From Phycisphaeraceae bacterium (GTDB lineage: Bacteria > Planctomycetota > Phycisphaerae > Phycisphaerales > UBA1924): 64,000 bases of DNA. Made by a program: the position numbers and the translations under genes. Below the pieces are notes generated by a model that was not told the DNA's origin, searched no databases, and saw only the letters and a list, made by a program, of their open reading frames with translations. This document shows, piece by piece, positions 9,190 through 18,653 of the stretch. Position 1 is the stretch's first letter, and every line of letters begins with the position of its first letter. The stretch lies in NCBI GenBank assembly GCA_019636845.1, contig JAHBWV010000001.1, positions 124,001-188,000 of the forward strand. The letters run 5' to 3'.

Positions 9190-10767
9190 TCACGCGTTGA
9201 TGACACGTCCCTCGGCGGCGAGGGCGGCCTCGCGGACGGACTCGTGCATGGTCGGGTGGGCGTGGACGGTGTAGATGAGTTCCTCGGTGGTTGCTTCGAG
9301 GCGACGGGCGAGTGAGAGCTCCGCAATCAGTTCGGTGGCCTGATCGCCCATGATGTGGGCGCCGAGGATTTCGCCGCGGGGGAGGCCACGGATGATCTTG
9401 ACGAAGCCGTCGGTATGTGCCGCGGCGATGGCCTTGCCGAGGGCGGTGAAGGGGAAGTTGCCGACCTCGTAGTCCTTGCCCTTCACGAGGCCTTTGGCCT
9501 TGAGGGCTTGTTCGGTGAAGCCGACGCTCGCGACCTGCGGCTGGCAGTAGGTGCAGCCGGGGATGACGGAGTAATCGATCGGCAGCGGCTCGTGGTGCTT
9601 CTTGGGGTCGGCGCGCCAGGCCATGCGCTCGACGCAGGTGACGGCCTCTTCGCCCGCGACGTGCGCGAGCCACGGGGGACCGATGACATCGCCGATGGCG
9701 TAGATGCCGGGGAGGTTGGTCTTGTAGTCGATGGGCTGGTTGATGGTGACGCCGGGCTGGTAGTCGGTCTTGATGTGGTCCTTGACGGTCTCGAGCCCGA
9801 GTGAGGCGTCGAAGAGGCCGTCGTAGCGGCCCTTGACGCCGATGGCCAGGAGCACCTTGTCGGCCTCGATGGTTTCCTTCTTGGATTCGTCGGCCTTGCC
9901 GTTGACGAAGGGGGCGATGGTGACCTTGACGCCGTCGGCGGTTTTCTCGATGGCGGTGGTGACGAAGGAGGTCTTGAGGGTGAAGCCCTTCTTGGCGTAG
10001 AGCTGGCCCATCTTCTTGGAGACTTCCTCGTCCTCGACGGGGAGGATGCGGTCCATCATCTCGACGATGGTGACCTGCGAGCCGAAGGAGTGGTAGAAGT
10101 AGCCGAACTCCATGCCGATCGCGCCCGCGCCGACGATGACGAGGCGGCGGGGCTTTTCTTTGTTGAACATCGCTTCGCGGGCGCCCCAGATCTTGTCGTT
10201 GTCGAACTTCGCGAAGGGGAGGTCGCGGGCGACGGAGCCGGTGGCGATCATCACGTTGGTGGCGGTGATGGTCTCGCGGGGTTTCGCGGCGGGCGTCGCG
10301 GGGGAGTCGGTGCGTTCTTCCTGGACCTTGCAGTCGTAGATCTCGACCTTGCAGGGATTGCTTGCGCCCTTGAAGGCCTGCGTCACCTTGGCGTGGGCGA
10401 CGTAGTGGTCGATCTTGTTCTTCTTCATCAGGAACTCAACGCCCTTGTTGAGTTTATTGGCGACATCGCGCGAGCGGGTGATGACCTTGGACCAGTCGAA
10501 CTCGACCTTGCCGGGGAGTTTCAGGGCCCAGAAGTCGCCGTGGGCGAGCTTTTCCATGAGCTCGGCGTTGGAGAGGAGTGCCTTGGAGGGGATGCAGCCC
10601 CAGTTGAGGCAGACGCCGCCGAGTTTGGCGCGATCGATGATGGCGACCTTCATGCCGAGCTGTGCGGCGCGGATGGCACCGACGTAGCCGCCGGGGCCGC
10701 CACCGATGACGACGAGGTCGTAGTGCTTGGCTGACGCTGAGGTGGCTGACGTGGAGGGGGCTGACAC
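9190..10767 (-). CDS. lpdA: Dihydrolipoyl dehydrogenase (E3 component)
   Basis: 525 aa from GTG 10767, chosen because AAAGGTCC lies just upstream and the protein then begins a few residues before the FAD-binding motif (DLVVIGGGPGGYVGA). Next comes the redox-active disulfide GGVCLNWGCIPSKALL, the NAD-binding GAGAIGMEFGYF, and the C-terminal catalytic HAHPTMHESV. The frame is open to 10923 but that extension has no family resemblance. E3 is a cytoplasmic FAD enzyme that reoxidises lipoamide in pyruvate and 2-oxoglutarate dehydrogenase complexes. No E1/E2 genes are nearby. There is a moderate insertion around residues 125-150 (ERTDSPATPAAKPRET). Confidence 0.95.
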   Translation of the reverse strand: MSAPSTSATSASAKHYDLVVIGGGPGGYVGAIRAAQLGMKVAIIDRAKLGGVCLNWGCIPSKALLSNAELMEKLAHGDFWALKLPGKVEFDWSKVITRSRDVANKLNKGVEFLMKKNKIDHYVAHAKVTQAFKGASNPCKVEIYDCKVQEERTDSPATPAAKPRETITATNVMIATGSVARDLPFAKFDNDKIWGAREAMFNKEKPRRLVIVGAGAIGMEFGYFYHSFGSQVTIVEMMDRILPVEDEEVSKKMGQLYAKKGFTLKTSFVTTAIEKTADGVKVTIAPFVNGKADESKKETIEADKVLLAIGVKGRYDGLFDASLGLETVKDHIKTDYQPGVTINQPIDYKTNLPGIYAIGDVIGPPWLAHVAGEEAVTCVERMAWRADPKKHHEPLPIDYSVIPGCTYCQPQVASVGFTEQALKAKGLVKGKDYEVGNFPFTALGKAIAAAHTDGFVKIIRGLPRGEILGAHIMGDQATELIAELSLARRLEATTEELIYTVHAHPTMHESVREAALAAEGRVINA

Positions 10768-11196
10768 GGGGAGGACCTTTCTTCGAGCGAGCGTGCCCCG
10801 ACGCCGACGCGGGTGGGGTTCGCTTTGGGACTTGGATGCCGCCCGACCGCGGTACGGGGTGCGGGCAGGGGCGTGAGTATAGGAAAGGGCCTCCGCGACT
10901 CCTGAGGGGCGGATCCACGACAAGGTGGGGCATGGTATGGATGGTTATTGGACGTTGTTTGGTGGCGTAGCGACAGAGGAATGACATTGTGATCGAATCG
11001 TTGGAGGTAGGTCTCCGATAGTGCTTGCGTTGGGTCATTGAGTTTGGATGATGAGGAACCAGCCCTATGGGCTATCCGAATCGGATAGTGGTCGCCGTTA
11101 TGGCGGGTGTGGTGTCTTTGTCGCTTTCGGCCCGGATGACCGTGCGTATGAGGCCGGTACCGGGTGTGTGGATGGCCTTCGAAGTGGAGCATGAAG
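10768..11196. other. Divergent intergenic region, no gene seen
   Basis: The region between the start of lpdA (minus) and the metalloprotease gene (plus) must hold promoters for both. I see no convincing ORF, hairpin or repeat. The sequence around 11040-11110 is less G+C-rich than the flanks and may hold a promoter, but no box is strong enough to call. Confidence 0.5.
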
Positions 11197-13116
11197 ATGA
11201 GCGGAGCGGGTCATAAGCGTGTGGGTGGTCTGGTGGCGGTGGTTGCGGCGGGTCTGTGCGGATTGAGCGCGAGTGCTCAGACGCTGGAGGACTTTGCCGC
11301 GTTCCCGGGGTTCCGCCAGGGGCACCCCCAGTTGACGTTCCCGCTGCCTCCTCAGATGACGTCGATCTATTGGTCGGGTCAGCAGGAGATCGCGGACCAG
11401 TTGGAGGAGCGTTGGCGTCCGATGTGCTTCAACCGTGCGCCGATCAGCGCGGACGAGTTGCGGGCGATTCGCCAGACGCATCGCAACGAGATCGGTGTGG
11501 GCGACGTGACGATCGTTGACACGCCGAGCCGCTCGGCGGGGATCAACATCGTGTTCGTGCTCGGCGGGAGCGTTCCCGCGGCTTCGCTCCCGAGCTTCGC
11601 GGCGGCGGAGGCGTATCTTGAGTCGCAGTTCTCGGATCCGATCACGGTGACGGTGAACGTGACGTTCTCGAACCTGGGTTCGGGCGTGATCGGGGCGACC
11701 GGCTCCAACTTCATCAACAACCGGACGTACACGAACGTGCGGAACGGGCTGGTGAACGGGATGGACGCGAACGACACGATCCAGGCGATTCTGCCGCCGG
11801 TTCCTTCCGTGCCGGTGCGGTACAACGGGAATTCCGCGACGGTGACGAACGAGACGCTGATCGACCTGACGTGGGCGAACTTCAAGGCCACGGTCGGTTC
11901 GCTCTCCGGTTCCGACGCCGACATGACGTACAACTCGTCGTTCAACTTTGATTACGACCCTTCCAACGGCGTGGGCGGCACTCAGATCTCGCTGGTCGAT
12001 GTGATCATCCACGAGGTCGGGCACGCGCTCGGTTTCGTCTCTGCGGCGGACAACCAGGCGGGCGGCCAGTTCGCCATGATGGACCTTTACCGCTTCCAGC
12101 GGACGGACGGCACGGGCAACTTCAACCCCGACACGAACGCCCAGTTCACGACCACGGCGCGTCTTGTTCACTACAACACGCCGAACGATGATCACAACAC
12201 CGACTTCATCTGGGCCGAGTATCGCATGTCGGACGGAACGCCCTATCAGGCGTCGCACTTCCGCGAGCAGACCGCGAATATCGGGATCATGGACCCGGCC
12301 TTCTCGAACGGGCAGACCTTTTATCCGAACTTCTTCAAGACGTCGGACCTCGATGTCTTCGATGCGATGGGGTACGACTATCCCCCGGGTGGCGGCGGCT
12401 GCACCACGATCACCATCACCCAGCAGCCGGTCTCTCAGTCGGTTTGCCCCGGATCGAACGTGACATTTACGGTGACTGCTTCGGGAACGGATCCCATCTA
12501 TCAATGGCGCAAGGACTTTGTGGTGATCCCCGGCGCAACTTCAAGCTCGTTGACGCTCACGGGCGTAACCAGCGCGAACGCGGGCAACTACACCGTGTCG
12601 ATCAACAACGACTGCTCTTCGACGGTCCTCTCGTCGATCGCGACGCTCACTGTCAAGACCACGACCTCGGTCACGACGCCTCCTGCGTCGCTGACGGTTG
12701 ATGAGGGTGATCCCGCGTCGTTCAGCGTGGTCGCTGCGGGCACGAACCTGACGTACCAGTGGCGGAAGAACTTCGTGGTGATCCCAGGTGCTGAGTCGAG
12801 CACGTACACGATTCCCGTGACCGCGACAACCGATGCGGGCTCGTACCGCGTGACGGTGACGGGCGACTGCGGCGTGGTGACATCGGCAGAAGCGATTCTG
12901 ACGGTGAACCAGCCGGGCCCCGGGTGTGCCGCGGATTACAACGGCGACGGTGAGTTTGATATCCTGGACTTCCTCGACTTCCTCGATGATTTCGGTCAGT
13001 GCGAGAATCAGCCCGGTCCGTGCGGTCTCAATGACGCCGATTTCAACGGGGACACCTTCGTTGACGTTCTGGACTTCCTGGACTTCCTCGACGCGTTCGG
13101 CACGGGCTGCGGCTGA
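11197..13116 (+). CDS. Exported zinc metalloprotease with two Ig-like domains and GC-type tail
   Basis: 639 aa. ATG 11197 has GGAG 7 nt upstream (ATG 11191 is only 1 nt from it). A signal peptide covers residues 1-29 (VVAAGLCGLSASA-Q). The protease region contains HEVGHALGF at residues 272-280, the metzincin/gluzincin-type zinc motif. Two tandem Ig-like domains follow (about 400-485 and 488-570), recognisable by YQWRKDFVVIPGA and YQWRKNFVVIPGA. The last ~63 residues are the four-Cys module ending G-T-G-C-G. It matches the general pattern of planctomycete exported metalloproteases. A strong terminator follows. Confidence 0.88.
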   Translation: MSGAGHKRVGGLVAVVAAGLCGLSASAQTLEDFAAFPGFRQGHPQLTFPLPPQMTSIYWSGQQEIADQLEERWRPMCFNRAPISADELRAIRQTHRNEIGVGDVTIVDTPSRSAGINIVFVLGGSVPAASLPSFAAAEAYLESQFSDPITVTVNVTFSNLGSGVIGATGSNFINNRTYTNVRNGLVNGMDANDTIQAILPPVPSVPVRYNGNSATVTNETLIDLTWANFKATVGSLSGSDADMTYNSSFNFDYDPSNGVGGTQISLVDVIIHEVGHALGFVSAADNQAGGQFAMMDLYRFQRTDGTGNFNPDTNAQFTTTARLVHYNTPNDDHNTDFIWAEYRMSDGTPYQASHFREQTANIGIMDPAFSNGQTFYPNFFKTSDLDVFDAMGYDYPPGGGGCTTITITQQPVSQSVCPGSNVTFTVTASGTDPIYQWRKDFVVIPGATSSSLTLTGVTSANAGNYTVSINNDCSSTVLSSIATLTVKTTTSVTTPPASLTVDEGDPASFSVVAAGTNLTYQWRKNFVVIPGAESSTYTIPVTATTDAGSYRVTVTGDCGVVTSAEAILTVNQPGPGCAADYNGDGEFDILDFLDFLDDFGQCENQPGPCGLNDADFNGDTFVDVLDFLDFLDAFGTGCG

Positions 13117-13147
13117 TCAGTCTGGCCGATCGTTCGGAGATACGCTC

Positions 13148-13181
13148 ACGTCCCAGGGCTTCGCGGCCCTGGGACGTCTTT
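13148..13181 (+). terminator. Intrinsic terminator after the metalloprotease gene
   Basis: There is a perfect 12-bp stem, ACGTCCCAGGGC and its complement, with loop TTCGCG, followed by CTTT. It starts about 32 nt after the stop. Confidence 0.8.
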
Positions 13182-13266
13182 GGATGGAGGAGAGCGCCGC
13201 CGTGGCGCTCGCTCGCACGAGGGCGTCGCTCCGGCGGCGTCTGCTCTTTCGGTGGGACCAACTCTG

Positions 13267-14961
13267 ATGAATCGCAACACGATCGCGCGTGCCTCGGCCG
13301 CACTTGCTCTATTCACTCTGTGTGGCTTTGCGCACGCCCAGGTGCCGGGTCATGTCGTGCCGCCCGATGCCGAGCCGGCCCGTCCGACGTATCCGGAGGG
13401 CGCAGCGATTCCGCGGAACATGACGGATGCGGAGCGTGCGTGGGTGGAGCGGAACCCGATCACGGCTCCGGTGCTGCGTGCCGCGAGTTCGCCGGTTGGA
13501 CCGGTCCACTGCGTGGCCGAGTACGAGCCGATGGAATCGATCATCATCGCGTGGGAGGGCGATGCATCGTGGAACGCGATCCAGAAGACGATGGTCGAGC
13601 ACATCACGACGACGGGGAACGCGGACGTGTGGATCGTGGTGGACAACACGACCGAGCGGACGTCCGTGCAGTCGACGTTCGCCTCTTCGAGCGCGAACGT
13701 CGCGCGGATCAAGTACGTCGTTCGCCCGACGGATTCGATCTGGATCCGCGACTACGGGCCACGGTATATCTACGAGGGCGATGTGCGCGCGATCGTGGAT
13801 CACACCTACAACCGTCCGAGGCCGAACGACAACCTGCTGAACGCTTACTACGGCGGGACGACCCGTCGCCAGAAGGTGTACCAGTTGCCTCTGGTGCACG
13901 GGGGCGGCAACTACCACCTTGATGCGAACAACAACGGGCACGCGACGCGCCTGATCAACAACGAGAATCCGTCGCTCACTGAGTCCCAGATTCTGGCGTA
14001 CTGGCAGCAGTACCAGAACCTGGGCACGACACTTTACACGCCCTTCCCGACGAGTGTTGACTCGACGCAGCACATCGACATGTGGATGCAGATCATCGCC
14101 GATAACAAGATCGTCATCAGCGACTGGCCCGCGCAGCCGGGCACGACGCAGGACGTGATCTGCGACAACGCCGCGGCGGCATTCACGTCCGCGGGGTGGA
14201 CGGTCTATCGGACACCGGCGCGCACGGTGAGCGGCGTTCACTACACCTACACGAACGTGGTGATGTGCAACGATCTGGTGCTGATCCCGACGTACACGAA
14301 CTCGACGATTACCTCGCCCACGAACTACAACAACCTCGCGCTCGCGACCTGGCAGGCGGCTCTGCCGGGCAAGACGGTCGTTCAGGTGAACTGCCAGAAT
14401 CTTGTGACGGCCGCTGGCGTGATGCACTGCATCGTGATGCACATCCCCGTGCACAAGGGCGGGGTGAATCCCACGGCGTACATCCAGTATCCGCAGGGCG
14501 GCGAGGTGTTTGCGCAGGGGCAGAGTGTCTCGATCGAGTGGATCTCCGACGACGACGTGTCGCCGCTGCTCGCGGACATCGCCCTTTCGACGGACGGCGG
14601 CGCGACGTTCCCCACCAGCATCATCACCGGCACGATCGACGACGGCCAGCACACGTGGGTGACGCCCGCGATCGACACCGCGAATGCCAGGATCCGCGTG
14701 ACCATCCGCGATGCCTCGGGCAACACGGGCTCATACGTGACGCCCGCGTTCACGATCGGTGATCCCTCGTGTCCTGCCGACTACAACGGCGATGGCGAGT
14801 TCGATGTCCTGGACTTCCTCGACTTCCTCGACGACTTCGGTCAGTGCGAGGCGCAGCCGGGGCCGTGCGGCGGCATCGCGGACGCCGATGTGAACGGGGA
14901 CACGATCGTTGATGTCATGGATTTCCTCGACTTCCTCGACGCGTTCGGCACGGGGTGTTGA
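13267..14961 (+). CDS. Exported agmatine/peptidyl-arginine deiminase family protein with GC-type tail
   Basis: 564 aa from ATG 13267, which starts a signal peptide (ALALFTLCGFAHA-Q). The deiminase domain (roughly 75-400) retains the family's catalytic landmarks: WIRDYGP (Asp162), HGGGN (His211 region), HIDMW (His269, Asp271) and MHC with Cys388. The fold and residues are those of the guanidino-modifying PF04371 family, whose bacterial members include cytoplasmic agmatine deiminase and exported peptidyl-arginine deiminase. The signal peptide and tail point to an extracellular or cell-surface enzyme. Residues ~400-500 form an Ig-like beta domain (PTAYIQYPQGGEVFAQGQ), followed by the four-Cys module ending G-T-G-C. 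Substrate is unknown. Confidence 0.85.
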   Translation: MNRNTIARASAALALFTLCGFAHAQVPGHVVPPDAEPARPTYPEGAAIPRNMTDAERAWVERNPITAPVLRAASSPVGPVHCVAEYEPMESIIIAWEGDASWNAIQKTMVEHITTTGNADVWIVVDNTTERTSVQSTFASSSANVARIKYVVRPTDSIWIRDYGPRYIYEGDVRAIVDHTYNRPRPNDNLLNAYYGGTTRRQKVYQLPLVHGGGNYHLDANNNGHATRLINNENPSLTESQILAYWQQYQNLGTTLYTPFPTSVDSTQHIDMWMQIIADNKIVISDWPAQPGTTQDVICDNAAAAFTSAGWTVYRTPARTVSGVHYTYTNVVMCNDLVLIPTYTNSTITSPTNYNNLALATWQAALPGKTVVQVNCQNLVTAAGVMHCIVMHIPVHKGGVNPTAYIQYPQGGEVFAQGQSVSIEWISDDDVSPLLADIALSTDGGATFPTSIITGTIDDGQHTWVTPAIDTANARIRVTIRDASGNTGSYVTPAFTIGDPSCPADYNGDGEFDVLDFLDFLDDFGQCEAQPGPCGGIADADVNGDTIVDVMDFLDFLDAFGTGC

Positions 14962-15084
14962 TTGAAGCGTGATCTGGCGCGGGTCCTTGCGCACGGGTCA
15001 TGACGAAAGGATCCACGCGCGGGGTCGTTGTGTGTTCTTTGGCATGTGTACTTCTGAGGTGTCGGTCAACGAGCGGAGCAGAGC

Positions 15085-16923
15085 ATGAAGAGCAGAGCGT
15101 GTCTTGGTCTGGTAGGAGCGGCCGGGGTGTCGCTGGTGCTGCTGGCCGGGTGTGGGCAGGAGAACCGGAGCGTGCAGGGGCCTCGGACGTCGTCGAGCAT
15201 GGGCGCGCTGGCTCCCGTCGCGGCCGGTCCCGAGGGCTTCCGCTGGAACGCGGAGGATCCTCGTCCGGCGCTGACGCCGATCGACCTCTCGGAGCCGGGG
15301 CGTGCGGCGTGGTCGACCGGCGAGGCGACGATCATCGACACACGGACCTTCCCGGTGCAGATCCAGGACATTCGCAGCGATGTCGTGGACATGCGGATGA
15401 AGAACAACCTGCCGCCTCACCAGCGGCCGAAGATGGTGACGGCTGTCGAGGTGGTGGACGATGTCGAGATCGGCTCGATGCTCGGGGATTCGCGTGCGTC
15501 GCTTGACGCGCTCTTCCCGGGCATGTCGCAGACCCCGTGGACGCCGCCGGACGTGACGCTGGCCGTCGGCCCCAACCACATCGTCTCGACGGTGAACATG
15601 GCCGTTGCGTTCCACGACAAGCAGGGGAATCTGCAGTTCCAGGCGAACCTGGACTCGACCGGCGACCCTGGTTTCTTCGAGGTGGTCGGGGCGTCGACGT
15701 TCACGTTCGACCCGAAGTGTTTCTATGACCATCTCGCGCAGCGGTACGTGATCGTCGCGTTGGAGGTGTATGGATCGACGCAGGCGTGGATCTGCATCGC
15801 CGTCTCCGACGACAGCAACCCGCACGGGGTCTGGTACAAGTATCGCACCAACGCCGTGATCGCGGGCGGCGGCACGCAGACCTACTGGGTCGATTATCCC
15901 GGATTCGGATACGACAACAACGCGTACTACGTGACGGGCAACCTCTTCGGGCTGAGCGCGAGCGGCTTCGGCGGGACGCTCTTCCGGATCTACCCGAAGA
16001 CGCCGCTGTTGAGCGGATCTCCAGTGACGTTCGCGGATATCAGGGATGCCGGCGTGGCCTCGGTGCAGGTGGCGCAATGCTTCGGCAGCAACATCGCGCC
16101 CTTCTTCACCTCGATCGTCGACAACACCAACATGCGGATCCAGGCGATCAGGAACCCGCTGACCGCGCCGACGATCTCGACTGCATCGGTCTCGGTTCCG
16201 CCCTTCTCATATCCAAGTGGGGACGCGCCGAATCCCGGTGGGCTGGTTGATGTGCTCGACGGGCGGATCATGAACGCTCACTGGCGCGACGGCAAGCTCT
16301 ACTTCGGACATGGCGTGTGGTCTTCCGGGAAGGCGGTGGCCCGCTGGTACCAGGTGAACACCAACAACTGGCCCAACTCCGGATGGCCGACGATTTCTCA
16401 GGCGGGCACGCTCAATCTCGGCGGAACCATGGCCAGCTTCTTCCCCGCGATCGGAGCGAACAAACACGGCGACGTCGGGCTCGTTGTCGCCGGATGCAAC
16501 AGCACGACCGTGCCCTCCGTGTATGTCGCGGCCCGTCGGCAGACCGACGCGCCGGGCACGCTCGGCGCGGCGACGCTTGTCGCGACCGGCACCGCCGGCG
16601 CGAACGGCCGCTGGGGCGACTACTTCGACATCACGACCGACCCCAATGACGACGCGACCTTCTGGTACATCGGGCAGTATCAGACCTCTGCGGGTTGGCA
16701 GAGCGTGATCGGATCATTCATCGTGACGTGTGCCGCGAACGTCAACGGCGATCTTGATCTCGATGTTCTCGACTTCCTCGACTTCATCAACGCCTTCGGT
16801 TCGTGCGAGGGGCAGCCCGCGCCGTGCTCCGCGGGTGGGATCAGCGCCGACTTCAACGGCGACACGATCGTCGATATTCTCGACCTGCTCGACTTCCTCG
16901 ATGCATACGGGCGCGGGTGCTGA
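15085..16923 (+). CDS. Lipoprotein of unknown function with GC-type tail
   Basis: 612 aa. GGAGCAGAGC precedes the ATG. Residues 1-23 are a lipoprotein signal with lipobox LLAGC (Cys23). The body (about 140-550) is rich in Gly, Asn and aromatic residues and shows features of an exported beta-propeller-like protein (DVTLAVGPNHIVSTVN, YVDYP-type turns), but I recognise no named family. The C-terminal module runs from CAANVNGD to G-R-G-C and has two DFLDF-type loops. Having both an N-terminal lipid anchor and the C-terminal tag is noteworthy. It is on the same strand as the two preceding GC-module genes. Confidence 0.8.
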   Translation: MKSRACLGLVGAAGVSLVLLAGCGQENRSVQGPRTSSSMGALAPVAAGPEGFRWNAEDPRPALTPIDLSEPGRAAWSTGEATIIDTRTFPVQIQDIRSDVVDMRMKNNLPPHQRPKMVTAVEVVDDVEIGSMLGDSRASLDALFPGMSQTPWTPPDVTLAVGPNHIVSTVNMAVAFHDKQGNLQFQANLDSTGDPGFFEVVGASTFTFDPKCFYDHLAQRYVIVALEVYGSTQAWICIAVSDDSNPHGVWYKYRTNAVIAGGGTQTYWVDYPGFGYDNNAYYVTGNLFGLSASGFGGTLFRIYPKTPLLSGSPVTFADIRDAGVASVQVAQCFGSNIAPFFTSIVDNTNMRIQAIRNPLTAPTISTASVSVPPFSYPSGDAPNPGGLVDVLDGRIMNAHWRDGKLYFGHGVWSSGKAVARWYQVNTNNWPNSGWPTISQAGTLNLGGTMASFFPAIGANKHGDVGLVVAGCNSTTVPSVYVAARRQTDAPGTLGAATLVATGTAGANGRWGDYFDITTDPNDDATFWYIGQYQTSAGWQSVIGSFIVTCAANVNGDLDLDVLDFLDFINAFGSCEGQPAPCSAGGISADFNGDTIVDILDLLDFLDAYGRGC

Positions 16924-17037
16924 GCAGCAGACGCGCGATTCATCGCATCATCCGCAACGCCCCAGGCTCCGTGTCGGGGGCGTTGTCGTATGGGGATGCC
17001 GTAGATGACGTGTCGATTGCCGTGCTGGCGGTTGTGA

Positions 17038-18522
17038 TCAGCCGCGTCGAATCGCGCGACGCTTGCGGACCTCTTCCAGTCGCTCTTTCAGGGCCTTCTC
17101 CGCGCCGTTCTCGGTCGGTTCGTAGTAGCGCTTCTCGACGCCGAGATAGTCCTGTCCCGTCAGGGTGTCCTTCGCATCGTGTGAGTACTGGTACTTCTCG
17201 TTCGATGCGTGCTTGGTGCGGACGCCCTCGCCGACGGGAGATGAGTTGGGGTCGCGGAGGTAAAGGGGGACAGGGATCGTGCGGCCTTCTTTGACATCCT
17301 CAGCCGCGGCGTTGATCGCGAGATAGCTGGCGTTGCTCTTGGGCGCGAGCGCGAGATAGGTGGCGCACTGGCCGAGCGTGATCCTTGCCTCGGGCATGCC
17401 GATGCGTTCGACCAGTTCCCAGCAGGCGGCGGCGACCATGATGGCGCGGGGGTCGGCGTTGCCGATGTCCTCGCTGGCGAGGATCGCCATGCGCCGGGCG
17501 ATGAAGCGCGGGTCCTCGCCGCCTTCGAGCATGCGGGCGATCCAGTAGAGCGCGGCATCGGGGTCGCTCCCCCGCAGCGATTTGATCATCGCGCTCGCGG
17601 CGTCGTAATGCCCGTCGCCGGTCTGGTCGTAGACGGCCGCCTTCTGCTGGATGGACTCTTCGGCGACCGCGCGATCGATCAGGATGCGGGTGATTGCGCT
17701 GCCCGCTGCGCCATCGCTCGGCGACGACGCTGCTTCTTTGCCCGGCGCCGCCTGGCCCACTCCACGATGTTGAGCATCTGTAGAATCGCGAGTAGCGTCT
17801 CGAACATGGTCTTGTGCCTCGGGATTTGGCTCACGCCAGTGCTGGGAACTGCGTACCGCGACTTCCAGTGCGGTGAGGGCCCGCCGCGCATCCCCGTCGC
17901 TCTTGACAGCCCATACATGCAACGCCTCGTCCGTCACCTCAAGATCCAGTTTGCCATAGCCGCGCTCGGGGTCGGCGATGGCGCGCCTGAGGACTGAAGT
18001 GATCTCATCTTCCGTCAGCACTTCGAGGCGCAGGAGCGTCGAGCGGCTGACAAGCGCGGAGTTGCAGGCGAAGAGGGGGTTCTCGGTGGTGGCGCCGATG
18101 AGGGTGACGGTGCCTCGTTCGACATCGGCGAGGAGCACATCCTGCTGTGCCTTGGTGAACCTGTGGATCTCGTCAAGGAAGAGGATGGTGCGCTGGTTCT
18201 TGTCCTCGAGGCGGGCGTAGGCCTGATCGACGATCTCGCGGATGCGCTTCACCCCAACGCTCGCGGCGTTCTCCCGCTCGAAGTGGCGCCTGGTGTGGCG
18301 GGCGATCAGTTCGGCGAGGGTGGTCTTTCCGGTGCCGGGGGGGCCGTGGAGGATCAGCGACGTGATCACGTCCGCCTCCAGCATCCTCCTGAGCAATTTG
18401 CCGGGGCCCAGGATGTGCGACTGTCCTGCAACCTCGTCCAGTGATAGCGGGCGCATACGAACGGCCAGCGGCTCGACCTGTCTCCTGGCTCGGGCGCGGG
18501 TTTCTTCCCAGAGGCCGCTCAT
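17038..18522 (-). CDS. rarA: Replication-associated recombination protein A (RarA/MgsA AAA+ ATPase)
   Basis: 494 aa from ATG 18522 (M-S-G-L-W-E-E). Walker A is GPPGTGKTT (about residue 60), Walker B LFLDEIHRF and sensor 1 TLIGATTENP; the C-terminal part (DPDAALYWIARMLEGGEDP, ASEDIGNADP) is the conserved clamp-loader-like tetramerisation region of the family. RarA acts at stalled replication forks and is related to eukaryotic WRNIP1/Mgs1. A polar insert of about 45 residues (around 225-275), rich in Ala, Ser, Asp and Gln, interrupts the conserved region after HVWAVKSDGDARRALTALE and is not usual. It is convergent with the preceding lipoprotein gene. Confidence 0.93.
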   Translation of the reverse strand: MSGLWEETRARARRQVEPLAVRMRPLSLDEVAGQSHILGPGKLLRRMLEADVITSLILHGPPGTGKTTLAELIARHTRRHFERENAASVGVKRIREIVDQAYARLEDKNQRTILFLDEIHRFTKAQQDVLLADVERGTVTLIGATTENPLFACNSALVSRSTLLRLEVLTEDEITSVLRRAIADPERGYGKLDLEVTDEALHVWAVKSDGDARRALTALEVAVRSSQHWREPNPEAQDHVRDATRDSTDAQHRGVGQAAPGKEAASSPSDGAAGSAITRILIDRAVAEESIQQKAAVYDQTGDGHYDAASAMIKSLRGSDPDAALYWIARMLEGGEDPRFIARRMAILASEDIGNADPRAIMVAAACWELVERIGMPEARITLGQCATYLALAPKSNASYLAINAAAEDVKEGRTIPVPLYLRDPNSSPVGEGVRTKHASNEKYQYSHDAKDTLTGQDYLGVEKRYYEPTENGAEKALKERLEEVRKRRAIRRG

Positions 18523-18653
18523 ACCTGATGCTACACCGAAGACCCTGCCAAGACCCTTCCAAGTGGGGGCGTGCGCCGAATATGGCGCAAAGGTCGTGTG
18601 TTGGCACAAGCGTTTGTAGACGCTTGATTTGTGGCCGCTAACATCCGCCCACC

